Shown: positions 17,735-26,247 of the stretch, piece after piece
Numbering within the stretch: position 1 is the first letter of the stretch
How the letters are laid out: every line of letters begins with the position of its first letter
Assembly (NCBI GenBank): GCA_016786925.1
Contig: JAEUTU010000087.1
Location: 1 to 34,568 of the forward strand
Source of the DNA: Bacteroidia bacterium
Lineage (GTDB): Bacteria > Bacteroidota > Bacteroidia > 2-12-FULL-35-15
Reading direction: 5' to 3'
Length of the DNA: 34,568 nt
Program-made: the position numbers and the translations under genes
The notes under the pieces: generated by a model
Seen by the model: the letters and a program-made list of their open reading frames with translations, nothing else
Database searches by the model: none
Told to the model about the DNA's origin: nothing

Positions 17735-20700
17735 CTATTTTTTTATAACGTATGTAATGTTAGAAGTAAGTTTTGTATTGTCAATCTTTTGGATCTTGTA
17801 ATTATTCTTTTTTACAACATCTTCAATGAAGCTTGATGATACAAATTCAAGTTTATTTTGTGTTTTATTGAATCCAAAGTTAGTAGAAATAAATTCTGTA
17901 TAACGCGTTCCCCAATGTCTGTTTGTCAAACTGGCATCCGCATCCCTTAAAAGTATCATTCCTCCATCATTTAAGCTGTTCATGCACTTCACGATCAGCT
18001 TCTCTTGTTCCTGCTTTGGAAGATAGTGTAATATATCACTCATGATAAATGCATCACTCTTCGGTAATTCACATTTTGTTGCATCTGCCGCAAAGAAGGA
18101 TAATTTATCGGTCTTGGAAAAGCAGTGATCTGCCACTGCTATTTTTTCTTCATCGTAATCGGTGCCAATAACTATCCTGTCCTCACTCATAAAGCTGAGC
18201 ATATATGGTAAAAATCCATATCCACAACCAATATCTGTAATGGTTCCCTTTTTAGGTAAAAGTGATTCAAACAGCCTGTAATTATCTTCCAATCCTACTT
18301 TTATGCGCATGTACCATTCTAAAACCGGTCCTTTGTAAATATAATTTTTGGATAGGCGGTTAAAGTAATAATCTACCGTTTCTATTTCCTGACGCATCAA
18401 GGCATACTCCTGCTTGAAATATTTGCTGATGTTCTTTGTTTTTTCATTGTAATCTTTTCCAAAGTTTGTGTCTGAAGCAGGAATTCTCGGAAGATATTTT
18501 ACAGTTACACTACCATTCTTTAAAAGAGCACTGTCATCTTTTCCTTGAATAAAAGCTGTTCCATGGAAAATGATAGGTACAATATCAACATTTAATTTTT
18601 CGGCAATGTAAAATGCTCCTTTATGAAATCTACCAATTTTGGGTGTTTCGGATCGTGATCCTTCCGGGAAAATGGCAAGAGAATAACCGTCATTGATGAG
18701 TTCACGGATCTTATCTAAGTTCTCCTCATATCCGGCCGACTTCGGAATAAAACCTCCTAAACGGACAATTGGTCCCATAAAAGGAGAGTCCCATACCCAA
18801 TCGTTTACCATTAAAATGAGTTTAGGATTCAACGATTGCATTAACAAAGAATCAATTACAGAGTGATGATTGGCTACAACAACAGCTGGCTTGTCGAATC
18901 GTTCGTTTTGTTCGTTGATGAACTTTCTCCTCACATGTGCGTGAATATGGATCATCGACTTAGTATAATAGTGCCGGATCTGATGAAATATTCTTAGACG
19001 AATTTTTTTAGGGATAGGTAACAGTTTTACGATCACAAACCCCATTGGTATTAATGTAAAACAGCCGAAGGTAAACCACCCGAAAGCCAATATTGATTGC
19101 AGTATGCTCAATAATGTTAGAGGAACTCTTTTTTTATCTGTTCTGTTTGTAATAAAGAAACGGAACAATGCAGGTTGGATGGTATTTGAAATGAGCAATA
19201 CCGAGAACATTCCTATTATGGTGATCAAGCCAATAGACTTTAATGCCGGATGTGATGCAAAAATGAGAACACCAATTCCTATCATGGTGGTGATCGCTGA
19301 AATGAAAATTCCTGTTTTGTAAGATGCCAGATTCTTTTGTCCGGTTTTATATTCGTTCAACATCGCATCCGTAATGAAGATGCTGTAATCATCACCTAAT
19401 CCAAAAATGAATGTGGAAATAATGATGTTGATGATGTTAAACTTAATGCCGAAAAGTCCCATTAATCCTAAAATACAGAGCCAGCTTAATACCATAGGAA
19501 TGTAGGTGATCAGTGCCAGTTCAAATCTGCCATAGGAAATGATCAGCATGATCAATACCAGCATAGAGGAGATAGTAAGGATCAGGTTGAAATTATTTTT
19601 GATGATCTCAACAAAACGGTTGGTCAGAAATTTTTTATCAAATACTACTAAATGTTCATTCTCTGTAAATGAGTTAAAGACTCTGTCCTCGTTTTCAGCA
19701 GTTGTTTTGATAACGGTTACGACAGTGGTTTCATCTATATTCTCAGAAATATAATTGTCTAATAATGTGGAGCGAAGACCACTGAATACATTGGCATCAA
19801 TTGGTGTAAAGTCTTTTTCTAAAAGAGCGTAGAACTGATCAAATGCATTTTCTTTAAATTTATACTTACTGCTTTTTTCAATCAATGACTGCTTTAATTC
19901 AGCCTTTTTCTCTTCTGCCCAAAAGCTATTCCAGCGCTCTATTCTTTTTTGTTGCTCCGCCTTTGATAGTAATAATGTATTGATCGTTGAATATTTTCTA
20001 ATAATATTTTTTTGTTGAAGTTCTTCCAGTTTAGGAAGATTCTTTTCATTATTAGCCAAGGCTTCGTCCAAGTTTTTTCCACTTGAAACCAGATAAACAC
20101 TTTTTAATGAAACATTGCTGATCGCATTCAAATTACTTTCTGCCTGGGCTAATTCTTTGCTCATGTAATTAAAATTCATCATATCGCCTTCAAAACCTAC
20201 TTTTTGAGAGGTGAATAATGATATTCCACACAATAATATGATCGAAATGATCAGGTATTTATTTTTTTCAAATGGATAAGCAGCGATCTTTTCAATGATA
20301 TTTGTTTTGTGTTCAACCGGGGTACTGGCTGCCTGTTTCCTTTTTCTTAATAAATGTGGGAATAAGATGAGTGTAAAAAGTGCAGCACCCATTAATGCAA
20401 AGGCTGCAAACATCCCAAAGTCCTGGAGTGCTTCCGATTTTACAAATACCAAGCTTAATAAAGCTCCTATGGTTGTGGTGCTTCCAAGAGTTAAAGGGAA
20501 TGAAAGATCTTTAATGGTGCCTTCTGCTGAATTTAAATGTTTGAAATGCGTATAAAAATGGATGGTGTAATCCATGGCTATCCCCAGGATAATAGAGCCC
20601 GCTCCTAATGCAATAGCAGATATTTCGCCTTTAAGAAGATAGAGCATAGAGAGAGAGAATAAGCCTCCAAATACTACCGGGATAAAAATGATAAAGAATA

Positions 20701-21583
20701 CTTCTAGGCGTTTAAAGAACAAACTGATGAATAAAAATAATCCGATTACAGTGATAGAAAGTGTGAGGATCACATCTTGTTTGATCTGCTTTGCATTGCC
20801 AACAGCAACAGCTAAACCACCAAAATATTCTGCATGTATTTTCGGGTTTAATCGACTGCATTGATGGATCGCAGTGTCTAATTGAGTAAGTAGTTCTGTG
20901 TTTTTTGCTGTTTCCGATGATGTCGGCTTCGGAGTAATAAAGAACAAGAGATGTTTTTTATCTTTTGTAAAAATATATCCGTTGTCTAGTTCAAAATTAT
21001 CATCAAATTGAAGGCTCTGCATTCTCTTTAATGCGTAAGGTGTGATACCGATCGGGTCGCGAAGAATGTTCTTCTTTAACACCATACTGGCAGGAGAAAG
21101 AAGCGTTTTGTAATTCTTCTCCATGGTAGAGTCGATACGCTCCGGTTTTATCAAGTCAGATAAAATGGAGTAATCCTTCTCCTCCAAAAACACCGGTAAG
21201 TTTTCTATAAATGTGTTGTACACATCATACATCACATCGTCATTTACCTTGTAGGTGATCTCTTTTACAAGCGAGGTGTCGATCAGACTAATTTTCGCTA
21301 CCAAACTATCTGCAAATGCAATTAATTGGTCAGGCTCTGCAGCTTTTGTAGTATCAGATGAAGAAATGGTAACAACTAAGCGGTCGAGAAATTTAGAATT
21401 TTTGAATACCTTATTTAGCCTTTCCACCTTTGCATCGGTCGGCATCATTTTAGTGATGTCTTCCTCAAGTGATAGTTTACTGGCAAAGAAAACGGAGAAT
21501 GCAATAGAGGCAAGGAACAGTACAAAAAAGACAATTCTTCTTTTTTCTAAAAACCGGTATATGTATGTGAAAAATAGATGCAC
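17735..21583 (-). CDS. Trifunctional fusion: MMPL/RND lipid exporter + PlsC-like acyltransferase + SAM methyltransferase
   Basis: This 1282-residue protein joins three activities. Residues 1 to about 850 are an MMPL-type RND exporter, with membrane helix 1 at about 15-35, a periplasmic loop, helices at about 268-412 (GIAMDYTIHFYTHF at 334-347), a second loop, and helices at about 660-855 (GLGDDYSIFITD at 728-739). Residues about 875-1070 are a lysophospholipid-type acyltransferase with NHHSVID (905-911, the HX4D motif) and FPEGSRS (972-978). Residues about 1105-1282 are a class I methyltransferase with DIGCGYG (1117-1123) and SDILHYL. In aryl-polyene clusters these are usually separate proteins that load, modify and export the chain. 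Start is GTG 21583, since no in-frame ATG lies near. It is 5 bp after the GT2-DUF2062 gene. Confidence 0.9.
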   Translation of the reverse strand: MHLFFTYIYRFLEKRRIVFFVLFLASIAFSVFFASKLSLEEDITKMMPTDAKVERLNKVFKNSKFLDRLVVTISSSDTTKAAEPDQLIAFADSLVAKISLIDTSLVKEITYKVNDDVMYDVYNTFIENLPVFLEEKDYSILSDLIKPERIDSTMEKNYKTLLSPASMVLKKNILRDPIGITPYALKRMQSLQFDDNFELDNGYIFTKDKKHLLFFITPKPTSSETAKNTELLTQLDTAIHQCSRLNPKIHAEYFGGLAVAVGNAKQIKQDVILTLSITVIGLFLFISLFFKRLEVFFIIFIPVVFGGLFSLSMLYLLKGEISAIALGAGSIILGIAMDYTIHFYTHFKHLNSAEGTIKDLSFPLTLGSTTTIGALLSLVFVKSEALQDFGMFAAFALMGAALFTLILFPHLLRKRKQAASTPVEHKTNIIEKIAAYPFEKNKYLIISIILLCGISLFTSQKVGFEGDMMNFNYMSKELAQAESNLNAISNVSLKSVYLVSSGKNLDEALANNEKNLPKLEELQQKNIIRKYSTINTLLLSKAEQQKRIERWNSFWAEEKKAELKQSLIEKSSKYKFKENAFDQFYALLEKDFTPIDANVFSGLRSTLLDNYISENIDETTVVTVIKTTAENEDRVFNSFTENEHLVVFDKKFLTNRFVEIIKNNFNLILTISSMLVLIMLIISYGRFELALITYIPMVLSWLCILGLMGLFGIKFNIINIIISTFIFGLGDDYSIFITDAMLNEYKTGQKNLASYKTGIFISAITTMIGIGVLIFASHPALKSIGLITIIGMFSVLLISNTIQPALFRFFITNRTDKKRVPLTLLSILQSILAFGWFTFGCFTLIPMGFVIVKLLPIPKKIRLRIFHQIRHYYTKSMIHIHAHVRRKFINEQNERFDKPAVVVANHHSVIDSLLMQSLNPKLILMVNDWVWDSPFMGPIVRLGGFIPKSAGYEENLDKIRELINDGYSLAIFPEGSRSETPKIGRFHKGAFYIAEKLNVDIVPIIFHGTAFIQGKDDSALLKNGSVTVKYLPRIPASDTNFGKDYNEKTKNISKYFKQEYALMRQEIETVDYYFNRLSKNYIYKGPVLEWYMRIKVGLEDNYRLFESLLPKKGTITDIGCGYGFLPYMLSFMSEDRIVIGTDYDEEKIAVADHCFSKTDKLSFFAADATKCELPKSDAFIMSDILHYLPKQEQEKLIVKCMNSLNDGGMILLRDADASLTNRHWGTRYTEFISTNFGFNKTQNKLEFVSSSFIEDVVKKNNYKIQKIDNTKLTSNITYVIKK

Positions 21584-21588
21584 TTGAT

Positions 21589-22812
21589 TTATTGATCGAT
21601 TTTAATGAGAACCTTTTTGCCTATTATTCTTAGTGTTATAAATGTGATCAGTCCGAATGCGATGGCCATAACAATCGCAAATACAACACTCCCTACTAGA
21701 TATTCAACCAGATGTAGCTTCATGGCCTCCCAAATCTCTTGAACAGAATTTATTTCAGAATTGAAAATGCTTTCATGAATATCTTTTCCTAATGTTAATT
21801 GTCCGGTTTTTAAACTTCCGTAGATAAGAACTGGAATCATTGGAGGAACACTTATTTGAGCAGCCAATCCAACAATAGCTTTGTTTAGTTTTAGAAAATG
21901 TGCTAAAATTAAAGCACTAACAAATTGATAACCCCAAATGGGGATGATGCCCATAAATACTCCAAAAGCAACTCCCAATGATTTTTTTAATACTGATTCA
22001 TTCGCATCTAAAAAATGTTTAGAAAGAAATTTTTTGATATTGGTCCAAGTGAAATTTTGAATGATAAACTTTGGCTTGTACCATAAAAAAGCCAGAAAAA
22101 ATAAATAGGTGTTTAATAAGCTGATCCGTGTAAAATCCTTTCCGGGTCTGAAATGTGTTACACGTTCTTTTCCTTCGGCATAAAAAACTTTTATGGGTAC
22201 TGATGTCACATGAATTCCTTTCCATGCAGCCTTGACCATAACTTCTACTTCAAATTCATATTTAGTTGTGAAATATCTGCTACCCTTCATTTTTTCGATA
22301 GGGTAGAGGCGGTAGCCCGATTGTGTATCTGGCAAATCAATATGAGTAAAAAGCTTGAACCAGAAATTAGAGAATTTATTGCCAAAAGTGTTCTTCTTGG
22401 GCATATTTTCCTGATTTAAATTGCGGGCTCCTACTAAAAGTGAGTCGGGTTCTAATTCTATTTTATCAATGAAAACAGGAATATCATCCGCATAATGTTG
22501 CCCGTCACTATCAATTGTAATGGCATAACGAAATCCTTTTTCTTGTGCATGTTTTATTCCTGTGCGGAGAGCTACTCCTTTTCCTTTGTTTGGAAGATAG
22601 GATAAAACGGTGATGCTTTTTTCAAATTGTTTTAAAAGTTCGGACGTTGAATCGGTAGCCCCATCGTTCACAACAATCACATCGGAGGTAAACTCTAATA
22701 CGCTATTGATCACAGCAACGATCGTTTTTTCGTTATTGTAGGTAGGAATGATCACACAGCATTTGAGTGTGCTCATTTTATTTCGATACAATTCCTTGTT
22801 GATGTTGCTCAT
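21589..22812 (-). CDS. Glycosyltransferase family 2 fused to DUF2062
   Basis: This 407-residue protein has a GT2 catalytic domain (about 15-235) of the dolichyl-phosphate mannose synthase kind: CCVIIPTYNNEKTI, VIVVNDGATDST, NKGKGVALRTGI, the metal site DSDGQH (101-106) and DTQSGYRLYP. A C-terminal DUF2062 domain (about 260-400) follows, with hydrophobic segments (GVFMGIIPIWGYQFVSALILA). This fusion is often found in aryl-polyene and flexirubin clusters, where it is thought to sugar-modify the lipid at the inner membrane; acceptor and sugar are unknown. ATG 22812 is used; Met13 (MSTLKCC) is an alternative. A hairpin terminator lies just upstream, so this gene may begin a separate transcript with the two genes after it. 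Confidence 0.9.
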   Translation of the reverse strand: MSNINKELYRNKMSTLKCCVIIPTYNNEKTIVAVINSVLEFTSDVIVVNDGATDSTSELLKQFEKSITVLSYLPNKGKGVALRTGIKHAQEKGFRYAITIDSDGQHYADDIPVFIDKIELEPDSLLVGARNLNQENMPKKNTFGNKFSNFWFKLFTHIDLPDTQSGYRLYPIEKMKGSRYFTTKYEFEVEVMVKAAWKGIHVTSVPIKVFYAEGKERVTHFRPGKDFTRISLLNTYLFFLAFLWYKPKFIIQNFTWTNIKKFLSKHFLDANESVLKKSLGVAFGVFMGIIPIWGYQFVSALILAHFLKLNKAIVGLAAQISVPPMIPVLIYGSLKTGQLTLGKDIHESIFNSEINSVQEIWEAMKLHLVEYLVGSVVFAIVMAIAFGLITFITLRIIGKKVLIKIDQ

Positions 22813-22833
22813 ATTAACTTAACATTCCTAAAC

Positions 22834-22861
22834 AAAAAAGGTTGCCATAGGCAACTTTTTT
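22834..22861. terminator. Bidirectional hairpin terminator inside the polyene-like cluster
   Basis: The 6-bp stem GTTGCC/GGCAAC (22841-22846 and 22850-22855) has a 3-nt loop and is flanked by an A-run (22834-22839) and a T-run (22856-22861), so it can act as a rho-independent terminator on either strand. On the minus strand it lies between the dehydratase gene and the GT2-DUF2062 gene. Confidence 0.65.
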
Positions 22862-22864
22862 AGG

Positions 22865-22890
22865 CAGACAAAAATAACATTTTTTGCCTG
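22865..22890. terminator. Second hairpin beside the terminator
   Basis: CAGACAAAAA (22865-22874) and TTTTTGCCTG (22881-22890) pair over 10 bp with one G-U pair and a 6-nt loop. On the minus strand it precedes the stronger hairpin. The same stretch holds TATTTTTG (minus strand, 22869-22876), a -7-like sequence that could start transcription of GT2-DUF2062, but no -33 match is seen. Confidence 0.4.
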
Positions 22891-22948
22891 AATTTTTAGT
22901 ATAAAATGAGCTTAAAATTGCAGGAAAATCAGCAATTCAGCTGAAATT

Positions 22949-23314
22949 TTAGTTCTCTTTAAAACTGGCTTTTATGGAAAAAAAACTACTATCACCCGCA
23001 GACACATTACTGTCAGCTTGAAGGTGACCATTTTCTTTGGTTTTGATAGATAGGGTCATTACTACTTCCGGATTGATCTCAGGGTTTAATACAGCTGTAA
23101 ATTTCAGATTGTCACCGGTAACCATTGTCAATTTCTTACCTGTGATATGCTCCACTGTTTCCTTTACCATTTGGGTTAAACATACGCCCGGTGCCACAGG
23201 ATTTCCGGGGAAATGACCTTGATATACTTTGTGCTTTGGATTCAATTCAATTTGAATACTGTATTTTTCACCTTGTTGAATATCCTTTATTTTAAAAAAA
23301 TCGTTGATTAGCAT
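22949..23314 (-). CDS. FabZ-like 3-hydroxyacyl-ACP dehydratase (hotdog fold)
   Basis: This 121-residue protein has a single hotdog domain. The catalytic loop is YQGHFPGNPVAPGVCLTQMVKE, with His34 as in FabZ and ApeI-type dehydratases. FabZ has Glu four residues after the PGV motif; here that position is Gln48. Dehydratases of this kind remove water from the 3-hydroxyacyl chain on ACP to leave a trans double bond, which repeated cycles would turn into a polyene. Whether the Gln form is active is unknown, though the same local pattern (CxxQMVKE) is, from memory, usual in this Bacteroidota subfamily. The start lies 4 bp after the stop of the glycosyltransferase-like gene. Confidence 0.82.
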   Translation of the reverse strand: MLINDFFKIKDIQQGEKYSIQIELNPKHKVYQGHFPGNPVAPGVCLTQMVKETVEHITGKKLTMVTGDNLKFTAVLNPEINPEVVMTLSIKTKENGHLQADSNVSAGDSSFFSIKASFKEN

Positions 23315-23318
23315 GTGC

Positions 23319-24200
23319 TTACTTTCTGATTAAGTTATAGTTTTTAAATTCACCGATATGTACTCCGGTTCTTTTATAGATCAGATTTAAGAATCGTCTT
23401 CTGAGTGACTCTTTTTTAGCTTTAGTAGGATCGAAACTAAATTTCCAGGTCAATCGTTTTAGTCGTTGTTCCATCACTTTTGGATGCGTTTCTTTGAATA
23501 GAGCCACTGAGTCAACATTTGAAAAATCAAACTCATCTACTTGTGGTACATTCTCTTTGATCCAATTATCATCATGCCATAGCTTTTGAAACTCCAATTG
23601 TTTTTGTTGCATAGCTGCGGGTGTTTTCACCCATCCGTAATGATAAATGCAAGCATCAACATAAGCTACATTCAGCTTATCATCATTATCTTTTCTAAAG
23701 CTCATGGCGTCTTTGTAAGAGTAGATGTTCTTTTTATTTCGAACGATCCTGATCTCCTTTTTTTGCCAATGTCTGGAATCTGCTATATAATCGTATGAAC
23801 CATAAAAATTCAGGTGGTCGAATACCAAGCCATCTACTTCTTTATCATTCTTGTACTTGATCATAGCATTCTTAATGTTATTCAGGTATTTTTCATGAAT
23901 GACTTCATCTCCTTGAATATAAAATGCCCAGTCGCTATCTGGTGAAATGGCTCTAAATGCTTTATTGGTTTCATCTGCCAACACTCTTCCGCCTTCGCGT
24001 AATGTTTCGTCCCAAACCGTTTCAATGATCTTTATTTTTGGAGAATTGATCGATTTGATATAGTTGAGGGTATCATCATCCGATTTGCCAACTGCTACAA
24101 CAAATTCATCGCAAACTGGAAGAATAGAGGTAATGGCCTCAATAATTGGGTAATCAAATTTTATGGCGTTCTTAATGAAGGAAAAACCGGATACTTTCAT
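23319..24200 (-). CDS. Glycosyltransferase family 2-like protein
   Basis: This 293-residue protein begins like a short GT-A enzyme: VSGFSFIKNAIKFDYPIIEAI, a stretch ending CDEFVVAVGKSDDDT, then DWAFYIQGDEVIHEKYL, where QGDE takes the place of the DxD metal motif. The second half contains GLVFDHLNFYGSYDYI and a basic tail (KRLTWKFSF, RRRFLNLIYKRTGVHIG). It probably transfers a sugar to the lipid product or a surface glycan; donor and acceptor are unknown. It is 67 bp downstream of the deacetylase gene, the largest gap in the first part of the cluster apart from the terminator region, and 4 bp before the dehydratase gene. Confidence 0.8.
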   Translation of the reverse strand: MKVSGFSFIKNAIKFDYPIIEAITSILPVCDEFVVAVGKSDDDTLNYIKSINSPKIKIIETVWDETLREGGRVLADETNKAFRAISPDSDWAFYIQGDEVIHEKYLNNIKNAMIKYKNDKEVDGLVFDHLNFYGSYDYIADSRHWQKKEIRIVRNKKNIYSYKDAMSFRKDNDDKLNVAYVDACIYHYGWVKTPAAMQQKQLEFQKLWHDDNWIKENVPQVDEFDFSNVDSVALFKETHPKVMEQRLKRLTWKFSFDPTKAKKESLRRRFLNLIYKRTGVHIGEFKNYNLIRK

Positions 24201-24267
24201 CTATTCTGCTTTTTTCGTTATGCGAAGATAAAAGATTATTTAGTTTGTTTGCCCGTAAAAAGCGATT

Positions 24268-24996
24268 TTAGGAAAGAAGGGTGAAGTAACGTCCGCTTAC
24301 CTTGTTTTTAAAGCTGAGCATATTTGTTTTAGGTGTTACCTCAATGCGTCTTATTTGGAACCAATCTTTTCCAAATTCTTTAGGTCCTGTGTTTGTTGAA
24401 ACTGCATAGGTAAAACCTGCTTCTTTTGTAATCTGTTTAATGTCTTCATTGATCCCGCCAAAAGGGTATGCAAAACTAATAGCTGGTTTGCCTGTAAGTT
24501 TTTCTACATCCTCTTTGGAGCCTTTGATCTCAGAAAGTTGTTCTGTTGCATTGTGACGTAACAGATCAACATGATGTTGTGTATGTCCCCCCATTTCAAC
24601 ACCATAATCACTCATTTCTTTTACTTGTGCAGCCGACATCATATTGATCCTCGGTTCCCCTTCTTTCACGCCCCATGCATTATGATCGATGCGGGTTACA
24701 AGGTAAATGATTGCCTTGAATCCATGTTTCTTTAGAATAGGAAATAGTAATTCATAGTTGTCCAGATAACCATCATCAAAGGTGATCATGACCTTTTTGT
24801 AAAGATCCATTTTGGGCTCTTTTTGAAGGTCATAAAAAGTAATGGTCTGGTATCCATTATCCTTCAAGTATTGCATTTGTTTTTCAAAATCCTTTTCCCA
24901 TACATATACTTTATGTTTTCCTATTATCGACTGTTTGTTGACAATACGATGATAAAGTAGAACCGGTAAGCTATATGTTGGAGAGGCAGATTGCAT
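24268..24996 (-). CDS. Polysaccharide deacetylase (NodB homology, carbohydrate esterase 4)
   Basis: This 242-residue protein has the NodB motifs: ITFDDGYLDN (TFDDGY at 72-77, metal and catalytic Asp), GGHTQHH (His138 and His142, the H-x3-H metal site) and AYPFGG. The opening LPVLLYHRI is typical of this subfamily. Such enzymes remove N-acetyl groups from GlcNAc-containing sugars. No signal peptide or membrane helix is seen, so it may be cytosolic or use an unusual route. It is one of two deacetylases in the cluster and begins 2 bp after the lipoprotein gene. Substrate unknown; modification of the sugar head of the product is inferred. Confidence 0.88.
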   Translation of the reverse strand: MQSASPTYSLPVLLYHRIVNKQSIIGKHKVYVWEKDFEKQMQYLKDNGYQTITFYDLQKEPKMDLYKKVMITFDDGYLDNYELLFPILKKHGFKAIIYLVTRIDHNAWGVKEGEPRINMMSAAQVKEMSDYGVEMGGHTQHHVDLLRHNATEQLSEIKGSKEDVEKLTGKPAISFAYPFGGINEDIKQITKEAGFTYAVSTNTGPKEFGKDWFQIRRIEVTPKTNMLSFKNKVSGRYFTLLS

Positions 24997-24998
24997 GC

Positions 24999-25631
24999 TT
25001 ATTTCTTTAAAAGATTTAATTCGATCTTTAATTTGATATCATGATGTTTGATCATGATATTGCTTGGAAATTGATCTGAATAATTGTTCAGATCAAAGGT
25101 GATTTTTTTAGTGTTCTTTTTTGCGTGTTCAATCCGGTAAATTTGTCTTGATAATTTATCTAGAAAGTAATAATTGTCAAGTTTGCTGTCTTTGAATTTG
25201 TAAACAAAAGCGCTGTCTTTTGGATTGATGAATACCTCCGCTGTTTTATTCTTTGTTTCGTTCATGAGAAGGATCTCTATATCCTTTTGGATAGTTTTTA
25301 AGAGTGCAGGTCTGTTAAATTGGGGAACACAATAATGCAATGTAAATGAAGTGTCTTTAAATTCGAAATCGAATAATTTCATCCCTAATTCAGTTGTGAA
25401 AATAACCCGATAGTCATTTGGTTGCATTTGTTTTGTTACCAACAAGCCGCTAAAGTCTTTGCCATAAACGCGAATATTTGTTTTGAATAAGAATGAGTTG
25501 AAATTCTCCCCAAAGAGAGAATGCAGAGCAACGGATTCAGGCTTTAAAGTACTTTTAAGTTTCCCATAATGCCCCAATGAGCATCCGTAGAGAAAGAGAA
25601 CAATAAAACTACTTAACAATAAATTTTTCAT
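24999..25631 (-). CDS. Putative outer-membrane lipoprotein of the polyene-like cluster (LolB-like role possible)
   Basis: This 210-residue protein starts with a lipoprotein signal peptide ending in the lipobox LYGC, so Cys17 is the likely lipid anchor. The rest is beta-rich without a recognised motif (SFLFKTNIRVYGKDFSGLLVTK, YRVIFTTELGMKLFDFEF). That shape, and its place directly after a LolA-like carrier, suggest a LolB-like receptor in the outer membrane, but no signature proves it. ATG 25631 is chosen over the GTG one codon earlier. The start overlaps the 3' end of the LolA-like gene by 23 bp, so the two are translationally linked. A perfect 10-bp inverted repeat lies near its 3' end. Confidence 0.7.
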   Translation of the reverse strand: MKNLLLSSFIVLFLYGCSLGHYGKLKSTLKPESVALHSLFGENFNSFLFKTNIRVYGKDFSGLLVTKQMQPNDYRVIFTTELGMKLFDFEFKDTSFTLHYCVPQFNRPALLKTIQKDIEILLMNETKNKTAEVFINPKDSAFVYKFKDSKLDNYYFLDKLSRQIYRIEHAKKNTKKITFDLNNYSDQFPSNIMIKHHDIKLKIELNLLKK

Positions 25632-26247
25632 CACCTATTGGTTGGTTCGTTTTACGGTTGCTAAAGTCGATCATTGTATAATCGTCACTTGGCTCGATCA
25701 TTTTAACTTTCACTACAGCATAATCCTTTTTATCGATGTAAAGTTGGATCACTTTTAAAAAGTCTTTTGCTCCTTTTTGAAGCGGAGATAATTCCAGCAA
25801 ATAGAATTTCTCATTTTCATAATATTTTGCTTTGTAATCTTTGTTATTCAGTAGGTTTCCTTGAACTGTATTTACCATCATTTCATTGATGGATTTGAAC
25901 ATTTTATTTGAGTTAATATCATACTTACTCACTTTCCCATTGTCTTTAATAAACATCTTGTCTTTATTGATAGCGATCAAATATTTCAATGGGTCTGTGT
26001 ATTCCCAACGCAACATGTTCACTTTTTTGAAAAGGAAATGTCCTTTGGTGATGATCTTTTCGGACATAACACTTAAATATTTTTCTTGTGTAAAATCACT
26101 TTCAATGGTATTCACCAATTTGGATTGCGCTTGCATTTGTTGCTTGAAAGCGGCCGTATCTTTTACCGGTTTATATCCGGCAGGGACTTGAGCGGAAATG
26201 CTAATAGACAGAAGGAAAAATATAATAACAAATAAAAACTTATTCAT
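25609..26247 (-). CDS. LolA-like outer-membrane lipoprotein carrier
   Basis: This 212-residue protein has a signal peptide (MNKFLFVIIFFLLSISISAQ) and the LolA pattern: TIESDFTQEKYLSVMSEKIITKGHFLFKK, MLRWEYTDPLKYLIAINKDKMFI, then the FLKVIQLYIDKKDYAVVKVKMIE strand pair. LolA proteins shuttle hydrophobic lipid anchors through the periplasm. Dedicated copies occur in aryl-polyene clusters, where they are thought to carry the exported lipid from the MMPL pump to the outer membrane. It overlaps the upstream deacetylase by 8 bp and the downstream lipoprotein by 23 bp, which indicates tight co-expression. Confidence 0.9.
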   Translation of the reverse strand: MNKFLFVIIFFLLSISISAQVPAGYKPVKDTAAFKQQMQAQSKLVNTIESDFTQEKYLSVMSEKIITKGHFLFKKVNMLRWEYTDPLKYLIAINKDKMFIKDNGKVSKYDINSNKMFKSINEMMVNTVQGNLLNNKDYKAKYYENEKFYLLELSPLQKGAKDFLKVIQLYIDKKDYAVVKVKMIEPSDDYTMIDFSNRKTNQPIGDEKFIVK

